The notes: a model not told the origin generated them from the sequence alone. A DNA stretch of 64,000 bases from Microbacterium trichothecenolyticum (GCF_000956465.1 NZ_JYJA01000033.1:62001-126000), one strand, 5' to 3'; positions 1 through 8,853 are shown, counted from the first letter of the stretch. Program-made: numbers and translations.

Positions 1-1
1 C

Positions 2-487
2 GGCCTGCACCTGAACGGCCAGGTGGTGACGGGCGCATACGGGGTCTCCGGAGAGATCGGGCATCTGCCGCTCGCCGACCCCGCACGGATCTGTTCGTGC
101 GGGCGTCGCGGATGCGTCGAGGCGGTGGCCTCGACGGCCGCGATCGAGGCCACCGTGTCTTGCGCACTCGGCCGCGACGTCGGCATCGATGAGGCGGTCC
201 GGCTCGCCCACAGCGGCGACCCGGCGGCCGAGGCCGCCTTCCGGGAGGCCGCCGGCCTCATCGGAACCGCCATCGCGACGCTGGTCAACCTCGCCGGCCC
301 TGAGCTCGTCATCATCGGCGGCGAGGGCGTGTCGAACTTCGACCTGTTCGAGAAGACCCTGCGCGATGCGTTCGACGCGCACGCCTTCGGCGCCGCCGCG
401 CGCTGCCGCATCGTCACGCGGCCGCATACCTTCCAGGACTGGGCCCGCGGCGCCGCCGCTGCCGCCATCCAGTCGCTCGTCCGCTGA
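2..487 (+). CDS. ROK family protein, C-terminal part (runs off left edge)
   Basis: The gene is cut by the window edge; about 161 C-terminal residues remain. The visible part carries the ROK hallmark GEIGH followed by the zinc-binding CSCGRRGCVE segment and the late motif LAGPELVIIGGEG. ROK proteins are either sugar kinases (glucokinase, N-acetylglucosamine or mannose kinase) or sugar-responsive repressors with an N-terminal winged helix. The part that would separate these is missing. It lies 36 bp upstream of a mandelate racemase-type enzyme on the same strand, next to a sugar importer, so a role in sugar sensing or phosphorylation for this locus is likely. Family is certain; kinase versus regulator is not decidable here. 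Confidence 0.9.
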   Translation, partial: GLHLNGQVVTGAYGVSGEIGHLPLADPARICSCGRRGCVEAVASTAAIEATVSCALGRDVGIDEAVRLAHSGDPAAEAAFREAAGLIGTAIATLVNLAGPELVIIGGEGVSNFDLFEKTLRDAFDAHAFGAAARCRIVTRPHTFQDWARGAAAAAIQSLVR

Positions 488-523
488 CGCCGCGCCGCGG
501 CATCCGTCCCCATCGGAGAAGCC

Positions 524-1612
524 ATGTCCGTCATCACGCACGCCCGCGCCATGCTCGTCGACATCCCGGTCGAGACCGTCCGCACCGATGCGGTGCAGTC
601 GTTCCGGAAGCAGGAGACGATCGTCGTCGACCTCGACACCGACGACGGCACGCCGGGTCGCGGCTACGCGTACACGATCGGCACGGGCGGCCGTGCGGTG
701 CTCTCGATGCTGCGCGAGCACCTGCTGCCCGCGGTCATCGGGCAGGACGTCCGCCGCCCCGAGGCGGTGTGGCGGCACGCGTTCTCGCAGACCCGCGCCA
801 CCACGGTCGGCGCGATCACCTCGCTCGCGCTCGCGGGGATCGACACCGCGGTCTGGGATGCCCGGTGCCGCCGCGACGGCGAGCCGCTCTGGCGCGCCGC
901 CGGAGGCAGCAACCCCGAGGTGCCCCTCTACGACACCGAAGGGGGCTGGCTGCACATCGACACCAGCACCCTCGTCGCCAACACCGTCGCCGCCCGCGAC
1001 GGCGGCTGGCACGGCTCCAAGCTCAAGGTCGGCTCGCCCGACCCGCGCCGCGATGTCGAGCGGCTGGCCGCCGTGCGCGCGTCGGTCGGCGAGGGGTATC
1101 GGCTGATGGTCGACGCGAACCAGGGGCTGACGCTCGCCGATGCGCGGGCACTCGCCCGCGCGATCGAGCCGTCCGCCATCTCGTGGCTCGAAGAGCCGCT
1201 GCCCGCCGACGACGTGTCGGCGCACGCGCGCCTCGTCGAGTCGACCTCCATCCCGATCGCGGTCGGCGAGTCGCTGTACTCGGTCGCGCAGTTCAAGGAG
1301 TACCTCGTACGGGATGCCGCCACCATCGTGCAGCCCGACGTCGCGCGCGTCGGCGGCATCACGCCGTGGCTGAAGATCGCACACCTCGCCGAGGCGTTCA
1401 ACGTGCCGGTGGCGCCGCACTTCCTCATGGAGCTGCACGTCAGCCTGGTCGCAGCGGTGCCGAACGGACGCATCGTCGAGTACATCCCCCAGCTGCGCGC
1501 CGTCACGACGGCCGACCTCCGGGTGAGGGGCGGACGCACTGTCGCTCCCGACGAGCCGGGCATCGGCATCTCGTGGGACGACGACGCGCTCGAGGACCTG
1601 CGCGTGCTCTGA
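524..1612 (+). CDS. Mandelate racemase / muconate lactonizing enzyme family protein (enolase superfamily)
   Basis: 362 residues, normal length for the enolase superfamily. The catalytic set is intact: KLK at 166-168 (second Lys as acid/base), metal ligands Asp197 in DAN, Glu223 and Glu249 in GES, and an Asp272/His299 pair typical of the mandelate racemase subgroup. Many such proteins beside sugar importers are acid-sugar dehydratases (galactonate, gluconate, rhamnonate). Here the neighbours are a ROK protein, an oligosaccharide importer and a putative alpha-galactosidase, so dehydration of a sugar acid, possibly galactonate, is a reasonable guess. The substrate cannot be read from sequence. 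A strong hairpin terminator follows the gene. Confidence 0.9.
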   Translation: MSVITHARAMLVDIPVETVRTDAVQSFRKQETIVVDLDTDDGTPGRGYAYTIGTGGRAVLSMLREHLLPAVIGQDVRRPEAVWRHAFSQTRATTVGAITSLALAGIDTAVWDARCRRDGEPLWRAAGGSNPEVPLYDTEGGWLHIDTSTLVANTVAARDGGWHGSKLKVGSPDPRRDVERLAAVRASVGEGYRLMVDANQGLTLADARALARAIEPSAISWLEEPLPADDVSAHARLVESTSIPIAVGESLYSVAQFKEYLVRDAATIVQPDVARVGGITPWLKIAHLAEAFNVPVAPHFLMELHVSLVAAVPNGRIVEYIPQLRAVTTADLRVRGGRTVAPDEPGIGISWDDDALEDLRVL

Positions 1613-1690
1613 GCCGCGGCATCCGCTCGGTGTCGTCCGCCCGCGCACGCGACCGTCGTCACCCGAGCATTCGCGCCCCTCGCCGCGACA

Positions 1691-1730
1691 CGACACCACC
1701 CGGCGGTCTCGCGACCGCCGGGTGGTGTCG
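1691..1730. terminator. Bidirectional hairpin terminator
   Basis: A perfect 18-bp stem (1691-1708 pairing with 1713-1730) closes a four-base TCGC loop. It sits between two convergent genes, the mandelate racemase-type gene and the solute-binding protein gene, so it can end transcription from both sides. No long T-run follows, which is usual in high-GC actinobacteria. Confidence 0.85.
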
Positions 1731-1755
1731 TTCAGGACCCGCCGCTGCGGTGGGC

Positions 1756-3390
1756 CTACTTCAGCGCGTCGTAGAGCTCCTGCTCGAGCTGCAGGAACTG
1801 CGCGACGCCCAGACCCTCGAGGTCGTCGAGGTAGGCCTGCCAGGCACCGTCGTCGTTGATGTCGCGCTGACCTGTCACGAACTCCGCCTGGGCCTGCGTG
1901 ACGTAGTTCGCGATGTTCGTCTGCAGATCGGCGAGCTCGGCCGACGTGTCGGCGTTCGGCCACAGCTTCTCGGACGGGAACAGGATGCTCTCGTCGGGCT
2001 TGTAGGGGTCGTACTCCTGCGATGCGATGAGCAGGCGCCGCTCGTAGCCGTCCGGCGAGTAGACGTCCTCGGGGACGACCTGCGAGTTGCGGTACTCCAG
2101 CGAGTCCCAGTACTGAGCCATCGAGCGCCACGCGGCGTTCGACGTCTCGTCGTACGTGAGGGGCTTGAACGTCGGGTCGAGTTCCGGGTCCAGCGCGACG
2201 TCGCCGTCGACTGCGGGGACCCACGCCTCCCCCTCAGGGCCCATCGCGCCGCGCTTGTCGCCGTCGTCGGTCACCAGGTAGTCGATGAGCTTGATCGCCT
2301 TGATGCGCTCGTCCTCGGTCGACTTGTTGGTCAGGGCGAACATGCCGAGCGGGTTCACGGGCGAGCGCCACGTCGCGAACTGCGTGCCGTCGGGACCGGC
2401 GACCGGGGCCACGGCGTCGTAGTTCTTGTCACGGCCGTCCGGGGACTCGGGCGTCACGAAGTCGTACGGGTGCAGATCGACCGCGGACCCGAGGATCTCG
2501 GCGCCCGAGTTGTCGCCGAGCGCCTTGAGCGCGTCGCCGTTCTGCGTGAACGCCGCGGTGTCCAGCAGACCCTCGGACGCGAGGGAGTTGATGTACGCGA
2601 GGCCCGCACGCCACTCGTCCGAGGTCGCGGCGAGCTTCACCTCGCCGCCTTCCATGACCATCGGCGGCGGGCTGGACGGGCCGGCCACGGGCGCGTAGGC
2701 GAAGGCGTTCATCAGGTAGTTGATGATGGGCTGGGTGGCCGAACCGCTCAGCGGCACCTCGTCCTGCACGCCGTTGCCGTTGGGATCGTCGTCCTTGAAC
2801 GCCCGCAGCACGGCGCGCAACTCCTCCGTCGTCGTGGGCTGGTCGAGACCGAGGTTCTCGAGCCACGTGGAGTTCATCCACAGCTTCGACGGGAAGCTGC
2901 AGTGGTAGCACTCGCTCCACTGGGTGATCGCGTAGATGTGCCCGTCGGGAGCGGTGACCGACTCCTTCCAGTCCGGCTTCTCCTCGAAGCGCTCCTTGAG
3001 CGTCGGTGCGTACTCGTCGATGAGGTCTTCCAGCGGCAGCAGCACACCCTGCTGGCCGTACTTGAGGATCTCGCTGCGCGAGAAGGCGTCGACCCACGGC
3101 ACCAGGAAGTACGCGTCGGGGTAGTCGCCGCTGGCCAGCGACACCTGCCGCTTCTCACCCGCGACGCTTCCGTCGTAGGTCGTGGTCTGCCAGTCGAAGT
3201 CGATGTCGAACTTCTCCTCGACCTCCTTGGTGAAGGCGTTGTCCTTGAGCGTCCCGTTGTCGCCCTGCGGACCGAACGCGACGAGCTTGCCGTCGTCTTC
3301 GGCGGCAGAGGGCGTGCACGCCGCCATCGCGAGCGTGGTCGCCGCGATCGCGATCGCAGCGACCGCTCCCCTCATCATGCTGTGCTTCAT
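1756..3390 (-). CDS. Extracellular solute-binding lipoprotein of an oligosaccharide ABC importer (LplA type)
   Basis: 544 residues. The N-terminus is a lipoprotein signal ending LAMAAC with Cys25 as the lipidated residue, so the mature protein is tethered outside the membrane. The length and sequence style (DPNGNGVQDEVPLSG, many Trp/Tyr/Asp) fit the long LplA-like binding proteins that serve plant or host oligosaccharides. I chose the ATG at 3390 because AAAGGAG stands about ten bases upstream and the signal peptide starts there; an open frame extends further upstream but overlaps the permease gene. Two permease genes lie just upstream on the same strand. No ATPase gene is present, so the importer probably shares an MsmK-like ATPase coded elsewhere. 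The sugar is unknown; a galactoside is inferred from context. Confidence 0.9.
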   Translation of the reverse strand: MKHSMMRGAVAAIAIAATTLAMAACTPSAAEDDGKLVAFGPQGDNGTLKDNAFTKEVEEKFDIDFDWQTTTYDGSVAGEKRQVSLASGDYPDAYFLVPWVDAFSRSEILKYGQQGVLLPLEDLIDEYAPTLKERFEEKPDWKESVTAPDGHIYAITQWSECYHCSFPSKLWMNSTWLENLGLDQPTTTEELRAVLRAFKDDDPNGNGVQDEVPLSGSATQPIINYLMNAFAYAPVAGPSSPPPMVMEGGEVKLAATSDEWRAGLAYINSLASEGLLDTAAFTQNGDALKALGDNSGAEILGSAVDLHPYDFVTPESPDGRDKNYDAVAPVAGPDGTQFATWRSPVNPLGMFALTNKSTEDERIKAIKLIDYLVTDDGDKRGAMGPEGEAWVPAVDGDVALDPELDPTFKPLTYDETSNAAWRSMAQYWDSLEYRNSQVVPEDVYSPDGYERRLLIASQEYDPYKPDESILFPSEKLWPNADTSAELADLQTNIANYVTQAQAEFVTGQRDINDDGAWQAYLDDLEGLGVAQFLQLEQELYDALK

Positions 3391-3452
3391 TGCCGGAATC
3401 TCCTTTGCCCGGGTCATATTGCGTGGTGGTGGGTCTGTGGGTGCAAGCACGG

Positions 3453-4445
3453 TCAGCCCTTGACGGCGCCGACCATGATCCCCTTGTTGAAGTACTTCGC
3501 GACGAACGGATAGACGACGAGCATCGGCACGGTCGCGATGACGACCGTCGAGTACCGCAGCAGGTCGGCCAGTTCGCGCCGGCGGAGCTGCTCGCCGACA
3601 TCGCCGCCGCCGCCGGTGTCGTTGAGGACGAGCAGGCCGCGGAGCACGAGCTGCAGCGGCTGAAGGTCGGCGTTTCGGAGGTAGAGGAGCGCATCGAAGT
3701 ACGAATTCCACTGCATGATCGCGTACATGAGCGCGATGACGGCGATCAGCGGCTTGGCCAGCGGCAGCACGATCGACCAGAGGATCCGCAGCTCGCTGGC
3801 TCCGTCGAGCTGCGCCGCCTCGTACACCTCGTCGGGGATGGACGTGCGGAAGAAGACCATCGCGATGATCACCTGCCAGACCCCGATCGCATTCGGCAGC
3901 AGCATCGACCAGCGGGTGTCGAGCAGTCCCAGCGACTGCACGACCAGATACATCGGGATCACGCCGCCGCTGAAGAGCATCGTGAAGACGACGGCGCCCG
4001 TGATGACCTTGCGTCCGAACAGGTTCTGGCGCGACAGCGGATACGCGACGGCGACCGTGCCGACCACACTGATGAGCGTGCCGACGAGGGTGTAGAAGAC
4101 CGAGTTCGCGAAGCCGCGGACGATCGCGGGGTTGCCGAGCGCCTCCGCGTACCCGCGGAAGGTGATGTCGACCGGCCAGAACAGCACCTGACCCGACGAG
4201 ACCGCGTGCGGGCTCGACAGGGAGCTCGCGACGATGTTCAGCAGCGGCAGCAGGACCACCAGCAGGAACACCCCGAGCAGGGCGTAGGCCACGATCACGA
4301 AGGTGCGATCCGCCCTGGTCTCCTTGATCCTCACCCCGCGCGATGCGGATCGCCTGGCTCGAGCACCGGCGAGGGAAGGCGCGGCGGCCACGCCGACGGC
4401 GGCCTCCTCGGCGAGGACGGCTTCTTTGCTGATGACGTTGCTCAC
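3453..4445 (-). CDS. Carbohydrate ABC transporter permease (LplC/MalG type)
   Basis: 330 residues with about six membrane spans and the cytoplasmic EAA loop EVYEAAQLDGASELRILWSIVLPLAKP, which docks the ATPase. The protein ends with the FNKGIMVGAVKG tail typical of LplC-like permeases. The start is the GTG at 4445, whose first bases overlap the TGA of the upstream permease (GTGA overlap), implying translational coupling. About 40 residues precede the first span. It forms a heteromeric channel with the other permease gene in the operon. Confidence 0.92.
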   Translation of the reverse strand: MSNVISKEAVLAEEAAVGVAAAPSLAGARARRSASRGVRIKETRADRTFVIVAYALLGVFLLVVLLPLLNIVASSLSSPHAVSSGQVLFWPVDITFRGYAEALGNPAIVRGFANSVFYTLVGTLISVVGTVAVAYPLSRQNLFGRKVITGAVVFTMLFSGGVIPMYLVVQSLGLLDTRWSMLLPNAIGVWQVIIAMVFFRTSIPDEVYEAAQLDGASELRILWSIVLPLAKPLIAVIALMYAIMQWNSYFDALLYLRNADLQPLQLVLRGLLVLNDTGGGGDVGEQLRRRELADLLRYSTVVIATVPMLVVYPFVAKYFNKGIMVGAVKG

Positions 4446-5416
4446 CACAGCCCGCTTCCCGTGACCCGCTTGGACACCGCGTTCACGACGAGCAGCAGCA
4501 CGAGGCTGATCACTGCGTTGAACAGACCGATCGTCGCCCCGAGACTGAAGTTCGCGTTGAGGATGCCCGTCTTGTAGACGTAGGTCGGGATGATCTCCGA
4601 CGTCGAGAGGTTGAGGGCGTTCTGCAGCAGGAAGGCCTTCTCGAACCCGATCGCCATGATGTTGCCGACGCCGAGGATGAGGATGATGGTCGCCGTCGGC
4701 ATCAGCGCCGGCAGATCGACGTGCCGGATCTTCTGCAGGCGCGAGGCGCCGTCGATCTTCGCGGCCTCGTACAGCGAGACGTCGACCGAGGCGAGCGCGG
4801 CGAGGTAGATGACCGCGGAGTAGCCCGTCGTCGTCCAGAGGTCTGTGGCCACGTAGATGTGCCGGAAGAAGTCCGCATCGGCGAGGAGATCGACCTGCCC
4901 GGCGCCGAAGAAGCTGAACGTGCGCCCCAGCAGACCGACGCGGGGCGACAGCAGCAGGATCGTCATCGAGACGATCACGACCGTCGAGATGAAGTACGGG
5001 GCGTACGTCACGAGCTGCACCGTGCGCTTGAAGAAGCGCAGGCGCACCTCGTTGAGGGCGAGCGCCAGGATGATGGGCAGCGGAAGGCTCGCGACCAGGG
5101 TGTACGCGGCCAGGATGAACGTGTTGGCGACCAGCCGCGGGAATACCGGGTTGCGGAACAGCCGCTCGAAGTTGTCGAAGCCCACCCACGGGCTCCCCCA
5201 CACCCCGTCGATCGGGTTGTAGTTCTTGAACGCGATGATCGCGTTGGCCATCGGGACGTACCGGAACACGATGAACCAGACGATCGGCACCAGCAGGAGC
5301 AGATAGAGCTGCCAGTAGCGCCGCACGCTCCGGGTGAGCCGGGACCGGTGCGACACCGACCGCGGCTTCGAGATCACCGCCTCGGCGGGTGTTGCGTGCT
5401 CAACGTCGAGCGTCAT
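4442..5416 (-). CDS. Carbohydrate ABC transporter permease (LplB/MalF type)
   Basis: 324 residues, about six membrane spans, with the EAA loop LYEAAKIDGASRLQKIRHVDLP near residues 215-236. It is the first gene of the importer operon: permease, permease, solute-binding protein. A GGAGGA ribosome site lies seven bases before the ATG. The upstream 118 bp are shared with the divergent beta-helix glycosidase gene and hold a palindrome in an AT-rich island, so importer and enzyme are probably controlled together. Confidence 0.92.
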   Translation of the reverse strand: MTLDVEHATPAEAVISKPRSVSHRSRLTRSVRRYWQLYLLLLVPIVWFIVFRYVPMANAIIAFKNYNPIDGVWGSPWVGFDNFERLFRNPVFPRLVANTFILAAYTLVASLPLPIILALALNEVRLRFFKRTVQLVTYAPYFISTVVIVSMTILLLSPRVGLLGRTFSFFGAGQVDLLADADFFRHIYVATDLWTTTGYSAVIYLAALASVDVSLYEAAKIDGASRLQKIRHVDLPALMPTATIILILGVGNIMAIGFEKAFLLQNALNLSTSEIIPTYVYKTGILNANFSLGATIGLFNAVISLVLLLVVNAVSKRVTGSGLW

Positions 5417-5440
5417 CTGGATCCTCCAGGGAGTTACTTT

Positions 5441-5460
5441 ACGTCGTAATATTATGTTGT
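5441..5460. promoter_or_regulatory. Putative operator in the divergent importer/glycosidase promoter region
   Basis: ACGTCGTAATATTATGTTGT is an imperfect palindrome centred on TAATATTA. It is one of the few AT-rich spots in the region and lies 25 bp before the permease start and 75 bp before the glycosidase start. Size and symmetry fit a dimeric repressor (GntR or similar). No such regulator gene lies in the window except possibly the truncated ROK protein. Confidence 0.45.
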
Positions 5461-5534
5461 CGACCCCGATTCCGCTACTGGATCATCCGATGTCTCCGAT
5501 TTCGGGGCGTCACAGGCTCGCAAGGAGGCGATCC

Positions 5535-7550
5535 ATGGCCGTTGCCCTCGACGTGCGCGATTTCGGATTCCAGCCCGGCGTCACGGCCGATGCCGGTCCC
5601 TCACTGCGCAGCGCGCTGCAGGCCGCCCGAGGTGGCGCCCGGCTCGAACTCGTCGCCGCGGACTACCACGTGTGGCCCGAGACGTCCGTTCACCGGGAAC
5701 TGTTCGTCTCCAACACCGTGGGGACCGATCCGCGGTTCGCGACGAAGTCCCTCGGGCTGGTGCTCGACGGCGTGGAGGACCTCGTGGTCACCGCCCCCGG
5801 CGCGCGGCTGGTCGTGCACGGGCGGCAGACGGCGCTCGCGGTGATCGACAGCCGGCGCGTGGTCGTCGACGGGCTGGAGATCGACTGGGCCGTCCCCACG
5901 GTCGTCGACGTGACGGTGGCGGAAGCGGGCGCGGGCGCCGACGGCGGATGGCGGCTGCTGACGGTCCCCGCCTGCACGCGGTTCCGCGTCGACGGGACCG
6001 ACGTCGTCTGGCTCTCCGAACGGTCGCCGTCGACGGGCGAGCACTACTGGTCGGGCCGGAACGCCCTCGCGTACAGCCAGACCTGCGACCTGGCCACCGG
6101 ACGTGTCCGGCGCGCCCGCTGCCCACTGTTCGACGACGTCGCGCGCATCGAGGTGATCGACGACCGCACGATGCGGGTGTCATACCTGACGTCTTCCGTG
6201 CCGGAGGATCGGGGGCTCGTGTATCAGCTCCGCGAGACGGATCGCGACCACCCCGGCATGCTCGTCCTCGACTCGGCGGAGGTCGCGATGCGCCGCATGC
6301 GCATCCGTTACCTGCACGGCTTCGGCATCGTCGCGCAGAACGGCAGGGACCTCACGCTCGATCGCGTCGTCTTCCGGCCTCCGGAGGGCACGGGACGGGT
6401 CACCGCCGGGTTCGCCGACTTCGTCCAGTGCTCGGGGATGCAGGGGCGGGTCGACATCCGCGACTGCGAGTTCGACGGGCCGCACGACGACGCGATCAAC
6501 ATCCACGGCACGTATCTCGCCGTGACCGACGCCGACGGGAACGCGATCGACCTCGCGTACATGCATGACGAGACCGCAGGTTTCCCGCCGTTCGCGCCCG
6601 GCGACGAGATCGAGCTCGTCGAGCGCCGCACGCTCCGGCCCGTGCACGCGACGACCGTCGCGGCGGCGACCGGTCCCACCGGACGCGACTCGGCGTCGCT
6701 CGCCGCGCCGATGCGGGCACGGCTGGTCGACGCGCTGCCCGCCGCCGTCCTCGCGCAGGCGCGGGCGGGCGAGCTGGCGGCCGAGAACACGACGCGGACG
6801 CCGGAGGTGACGATCGACGGATGCCGCTTCCGCCGCATCCCGACGCGCGCGATCCTCGTCACGACGCGACGGCCCGTGCGCATCCAAGGCTGCCGATTCG
6901 AGAGCATCGCGATGCCGTGCATCCAGATCGCCGCGGACGCGACCGGGTGGTGGGAATCCGGGCCCGTGAGGGACGTCCGTGTCGAAGGGAACACGTTCCG
7001 CGATGTGGTCTCAGGGGTGCTGGAGGTCGCACCCGGGGTCGCCTCCGACGCGCCGCCGGTCCACGACGCGGTGAGGTTCGAGCACAACGACGTCGAACTC
7101 GCCGAGGCGCTGCTCGCGGACATGCGCGGCCTGCGCTCGTTCGTCGCCCGCGACAACGCGGTGCGGTGGTCGACAGGTGCGACCGTGTCGCGCGAGGCGC
7201 CGGTGATCCGCGCAGCGGCCGCGGTGCACGTCGAGTGGCGCGCGGGCGGTGCGAGTTCGCTCCACCCGGTCGTGCGACGCCCCTCCTGGGTGACGCGGCC
7301 TCCCGGCTTCCCGCCGGGTCTACGCGAAGCGCACGGTCTGCTGCAGGCGCGTGCGGTAGTCGAACACCTCGTTGCCGCCGATGTCGCGCGCGCCGGTGAT
7401 GCCGCGACGCAGCACCGTGGCCAGGGCGCTGCGCGAGACGACGGCGACGCGCACGCCGCGTACGCGGCCGATCTCGTCGATCGGGGTGAGCACGTCCTCG
7501 TCGGGGAGCACGACGATCGCGCCGCTGAAGCGCACGCCGGCGGCGCGTGA
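5535..7550 (+). CDS. Right-handed parallel beta-helix protein, probable GH110 alpha-1,3-galactosidase
   Basis: The start is the ATG at 5535 behind a near-perfect AAGGAGG. No signal peptide is visible, so it appears cytoplasmic and would act on imported oligosaccharide. The sequence has repeating beta-helix strands; the stretch GPHDDAINIHGTYL near residues 313-330 matches what I remember of GH110 exo-alpha-galactosidases, which remove terminal alpha-1,3-galactose as in the blood group B or alpha-Gal epitope. Family-like sequence ends near residue 585. The frame then continues without a stop into the antisense of the DnaJ-domain gene until 7550, giving 671 residues. The last ~85 residues are Ala/Arg/Asp-rich and look like antisense translation. 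A TGA at 7291-7293 in another frame and a small hairpin at 7304-7320 suggest the ancestral end was there. Confidence 0.65.
   Translation: MAVALDVRDFGFQPGVTADAGPSLRSALQAARGGARLELVAADYHVWPETSVHRELFVSNTVGTDPRFATKSLGLVLDGVEDLVVTAPGARLVVHGRQTALAVIDSRRVVVDGLEIDWAVPTVVDVTVAEAGAGADGGWRLLTVPACTRFRVDGTDVVWLSERSPSTGEHYWSGRNALAYSQTCDLATGRVRRARCPLFDDVARIEVIDDRTMRVSYLTSSVPEDRGLVYQLRETDRDHPGMLVLDSAEVAMRRMRIRYLHGFGIVAQNGRDLTLDRVVFRPPEGTGRVTAGFADFVQCSGMQGRVDIRDCEFDGPHDDAINIHGTYLAVTDADGNAIDLAYMHDETAGFPPFAPGDEIELVERRTLRPVHATTVAAATGPTGRDSASLAAPMRARLVDALPAAVLAQARAGELAAENTTRTPEVTIDGCRFRRIPTRAILVTTRRPVRIQGCRFESIAMPCIQIAADATGWWESGPVRDVRVEGNTFRDVVSGVLEVAPGVASDAPPVHDAVRFEHNDVELAEALLADMRGLRSFVARDNAVRWSTGATVSREAPVIRAAAAVHVEWRAGGASSLHPVVRRPSWVTRPPGFPPGLREAHGLLQARAVVEHLVAADVARAGDAATQHRGQGAARDDGDAHAAYAADLVDRGEHVLVGEHDDRAAEAHAGGA
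7304..7320. terminator. Short hairpin at the junction of convergent genes
   Basis: A six-base stem CCCGGC/GCCGGG with a five-base loop lies exactly where the glycosidase similarity ends and the DnaJ-domain gene stops. It is a plausible weak terminator for both genes. Confidence 0.4.
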
Positions 7551-8246
7551 GATCACCCGCATGCGTGAGAGCAGCTCGGCGATCGGGGCGCCGGGCACGC
7601 CGTCGCCGACGAACTCGCCGCGGCGGATGCGCGCCGGGCCCCCGAAGTCCTCCGACAGCACCCCGTACAGACCGCTGGGGCCGAGCACGATGTGGTCGAT
7701 CTTCGCGTCGGGGTCGGCGTCGCGCCCCGCGGCCGCCACGTCGTGCCACACCGTGTACCCCATGCCGAGGTCGGCGACGATGCGGGCCGTCGCCTCCTCG
7801 GCGAGCGCGTCGGCCAGCAGGCGTCGCAGCGCCACCGGGGCCGAGCGCACGAGCGCCGGGTCGTACGGATCATCGAGCGTGACGCCGCGGCCGGCCCACT
7901 CGCGGATCAGGGTGAGGTAGCGCTCACGGCGCCAGCCGCCGGGATGCCCGTAGGAGCGGGCGCGCGGACGGGTGTCGGTGCGCGCCGCGGGCGGTCGCCA
8001 GCCCGACCACTCGGGAGCCGCCGCCTCGCCGAAGCCGTGCCCGCGGTCGTACGCCGCGCGGGCCTGCGGCGTGCCGACGAGCTCCCACGCCCGCTGCACC
8101 TGGATGAACACCGCCGCGTCGCCGCCGGTGTCGGGGTGCGTCTGCCGCAGGCGCAGGCGATACGCCTTGCGGAGGGTCTCCTCATCGACCTCGGGGGCTA
8201 CCGCGAGCACCTCGTAGGCCGACGCCGAGAGCGGACTGTCGAACAC
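7320..8246 (-). CDS. J-domain protein with C-terminal NERD-like domain
   Basis: 308 residues. The first ~65 residues form a J domain with the HPD signature at 37-39, which stimulates an Hsp70 ATPase. It lacks the Gly/Phe and zinc-finger regions of classical DnaJ. After a charged linker, residues ~155-300 contain a segment (KIDHIVLGPSGLYGVLSEDFGG) that resembles the nuclease-related NERD domain. It starts with GTG at 8246 behind GGAGGG, and a TAACCT -10 box is found on the same strand at 8311-8306, so it is transcribed alone. Its role is unknown; J/NERD proteins recur in Microbacteriaceae genomes as far as I recall. Confidence 0.8.
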   Translation of the reverse strand: MFDSPLSASAYEVLAVAPEVDEETLRKAYRLRLRQTHPDTGGDAAVFIQVQRAWELVGTPQARAAYDRGHGFGEAAAPEWSGWRPPAARTDTRPRARSYGHPGGWRRERYLTLIREWAGRGVTLDDPYDPALVRSAPVALRRLLADALAEEATARIVADLGMGYTVWHDVAAAGRDADPDAKIDHIVLGPSGLYGVLSEDFGGPARIRRGEFVGDGVPGAPIAELLSRMRVISRAAGVRFSGAIVVLPDEDVLTPIDEIGRVRGVRVAVVSRSALATVLRRGITGARDIGGNEVFDYRTRLQQTVRFA

Positions 8247-8313
8247 GTGCCCTCCCGCGGGACTGCGATGACGGATGCTGCGAGCCGCTGCCGGCGGCGG
8301 GACTCAGGTTACG

Positions 8314-8853
8314 TCACGCCGGGGTGTCCGGGCGCCGCTCGTTGCGGCGCGCGTAGGCGGCGGCGCTGCGGCTCGACAGGGCGAGCAGCAGCAGGATGTC
8401 GATGCTCAGTGAGAGGAACGTTCCCGCGATCTCGATCTCCTGCCCCTGCGCCCACCAGGCGGTGAACGACGTGCTGATCGACAGCACGGCGATGAACATG
8501 ACGAACACACGCGCCCAGTTGACGCCCCGGAAGACGAAGAAGGCCAGCGCGAGGTCGATGAGGAGCACGGTCCCGCCCGTGCCGAGCACCAGCCAGAGCG
8601 CGGCCTGCCTGCCTTCCTGCGTCGGATCGAAGCCCTCGAGCACCGAGTCGGGATCGGAGAGGATCGCGTCCCATCCGGTCGCGATGCTGACGAGCACGAC
8701 GATGCCGGCGAGCACCCGCAGCACGATGAGCAGGACGCCCGCGACCGTCGAGATCGGGCGCTTCATCTCCGGGTCGAAGCGCGGCGGCTTGAGCAGTCGC
8801 CCCGCCGGTTCGTACGCGGGCCGCTTGTGCGGCGCAGGCATCTCGGTGCTCAC
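8314..8853 (-). CDS. Hypothetical integral membrane protein
   Basis: 179 residues with about four hydrophobic segments after a ~35-residue cytoplasmic Pro/Arg-rich N-terminus. I do not recognise a catalytic motif. The GTG start overlaps the stop of the upstream LssY-like gene (GTGA), so the two are probably translated together and may act together in the membrane. Confidence 0.75.
   Translation of the reverse strand: MSTEMPAPHKRPAYEPAGRLLKPPRFDPEMKRPISTVAGVLLIVLRVLAGIVVLVSIATGWDAILSDPDSVLEGFDPTQEGRQAALWLVLGTGGTVLLIDLALAFFVFRGVNWARVFVMFIAVLSISTSFTAWWAQGQEIEIAGTFLSLSIDILLLLALSSRSAAAYARRNERRPDTPA

Noticed and set aside
3391..3711. N-terminal extension of the solute-binding protein
   Set aside because: It overlaps the permease gene on the same strand and would bury the lipoprotein signal peptide.
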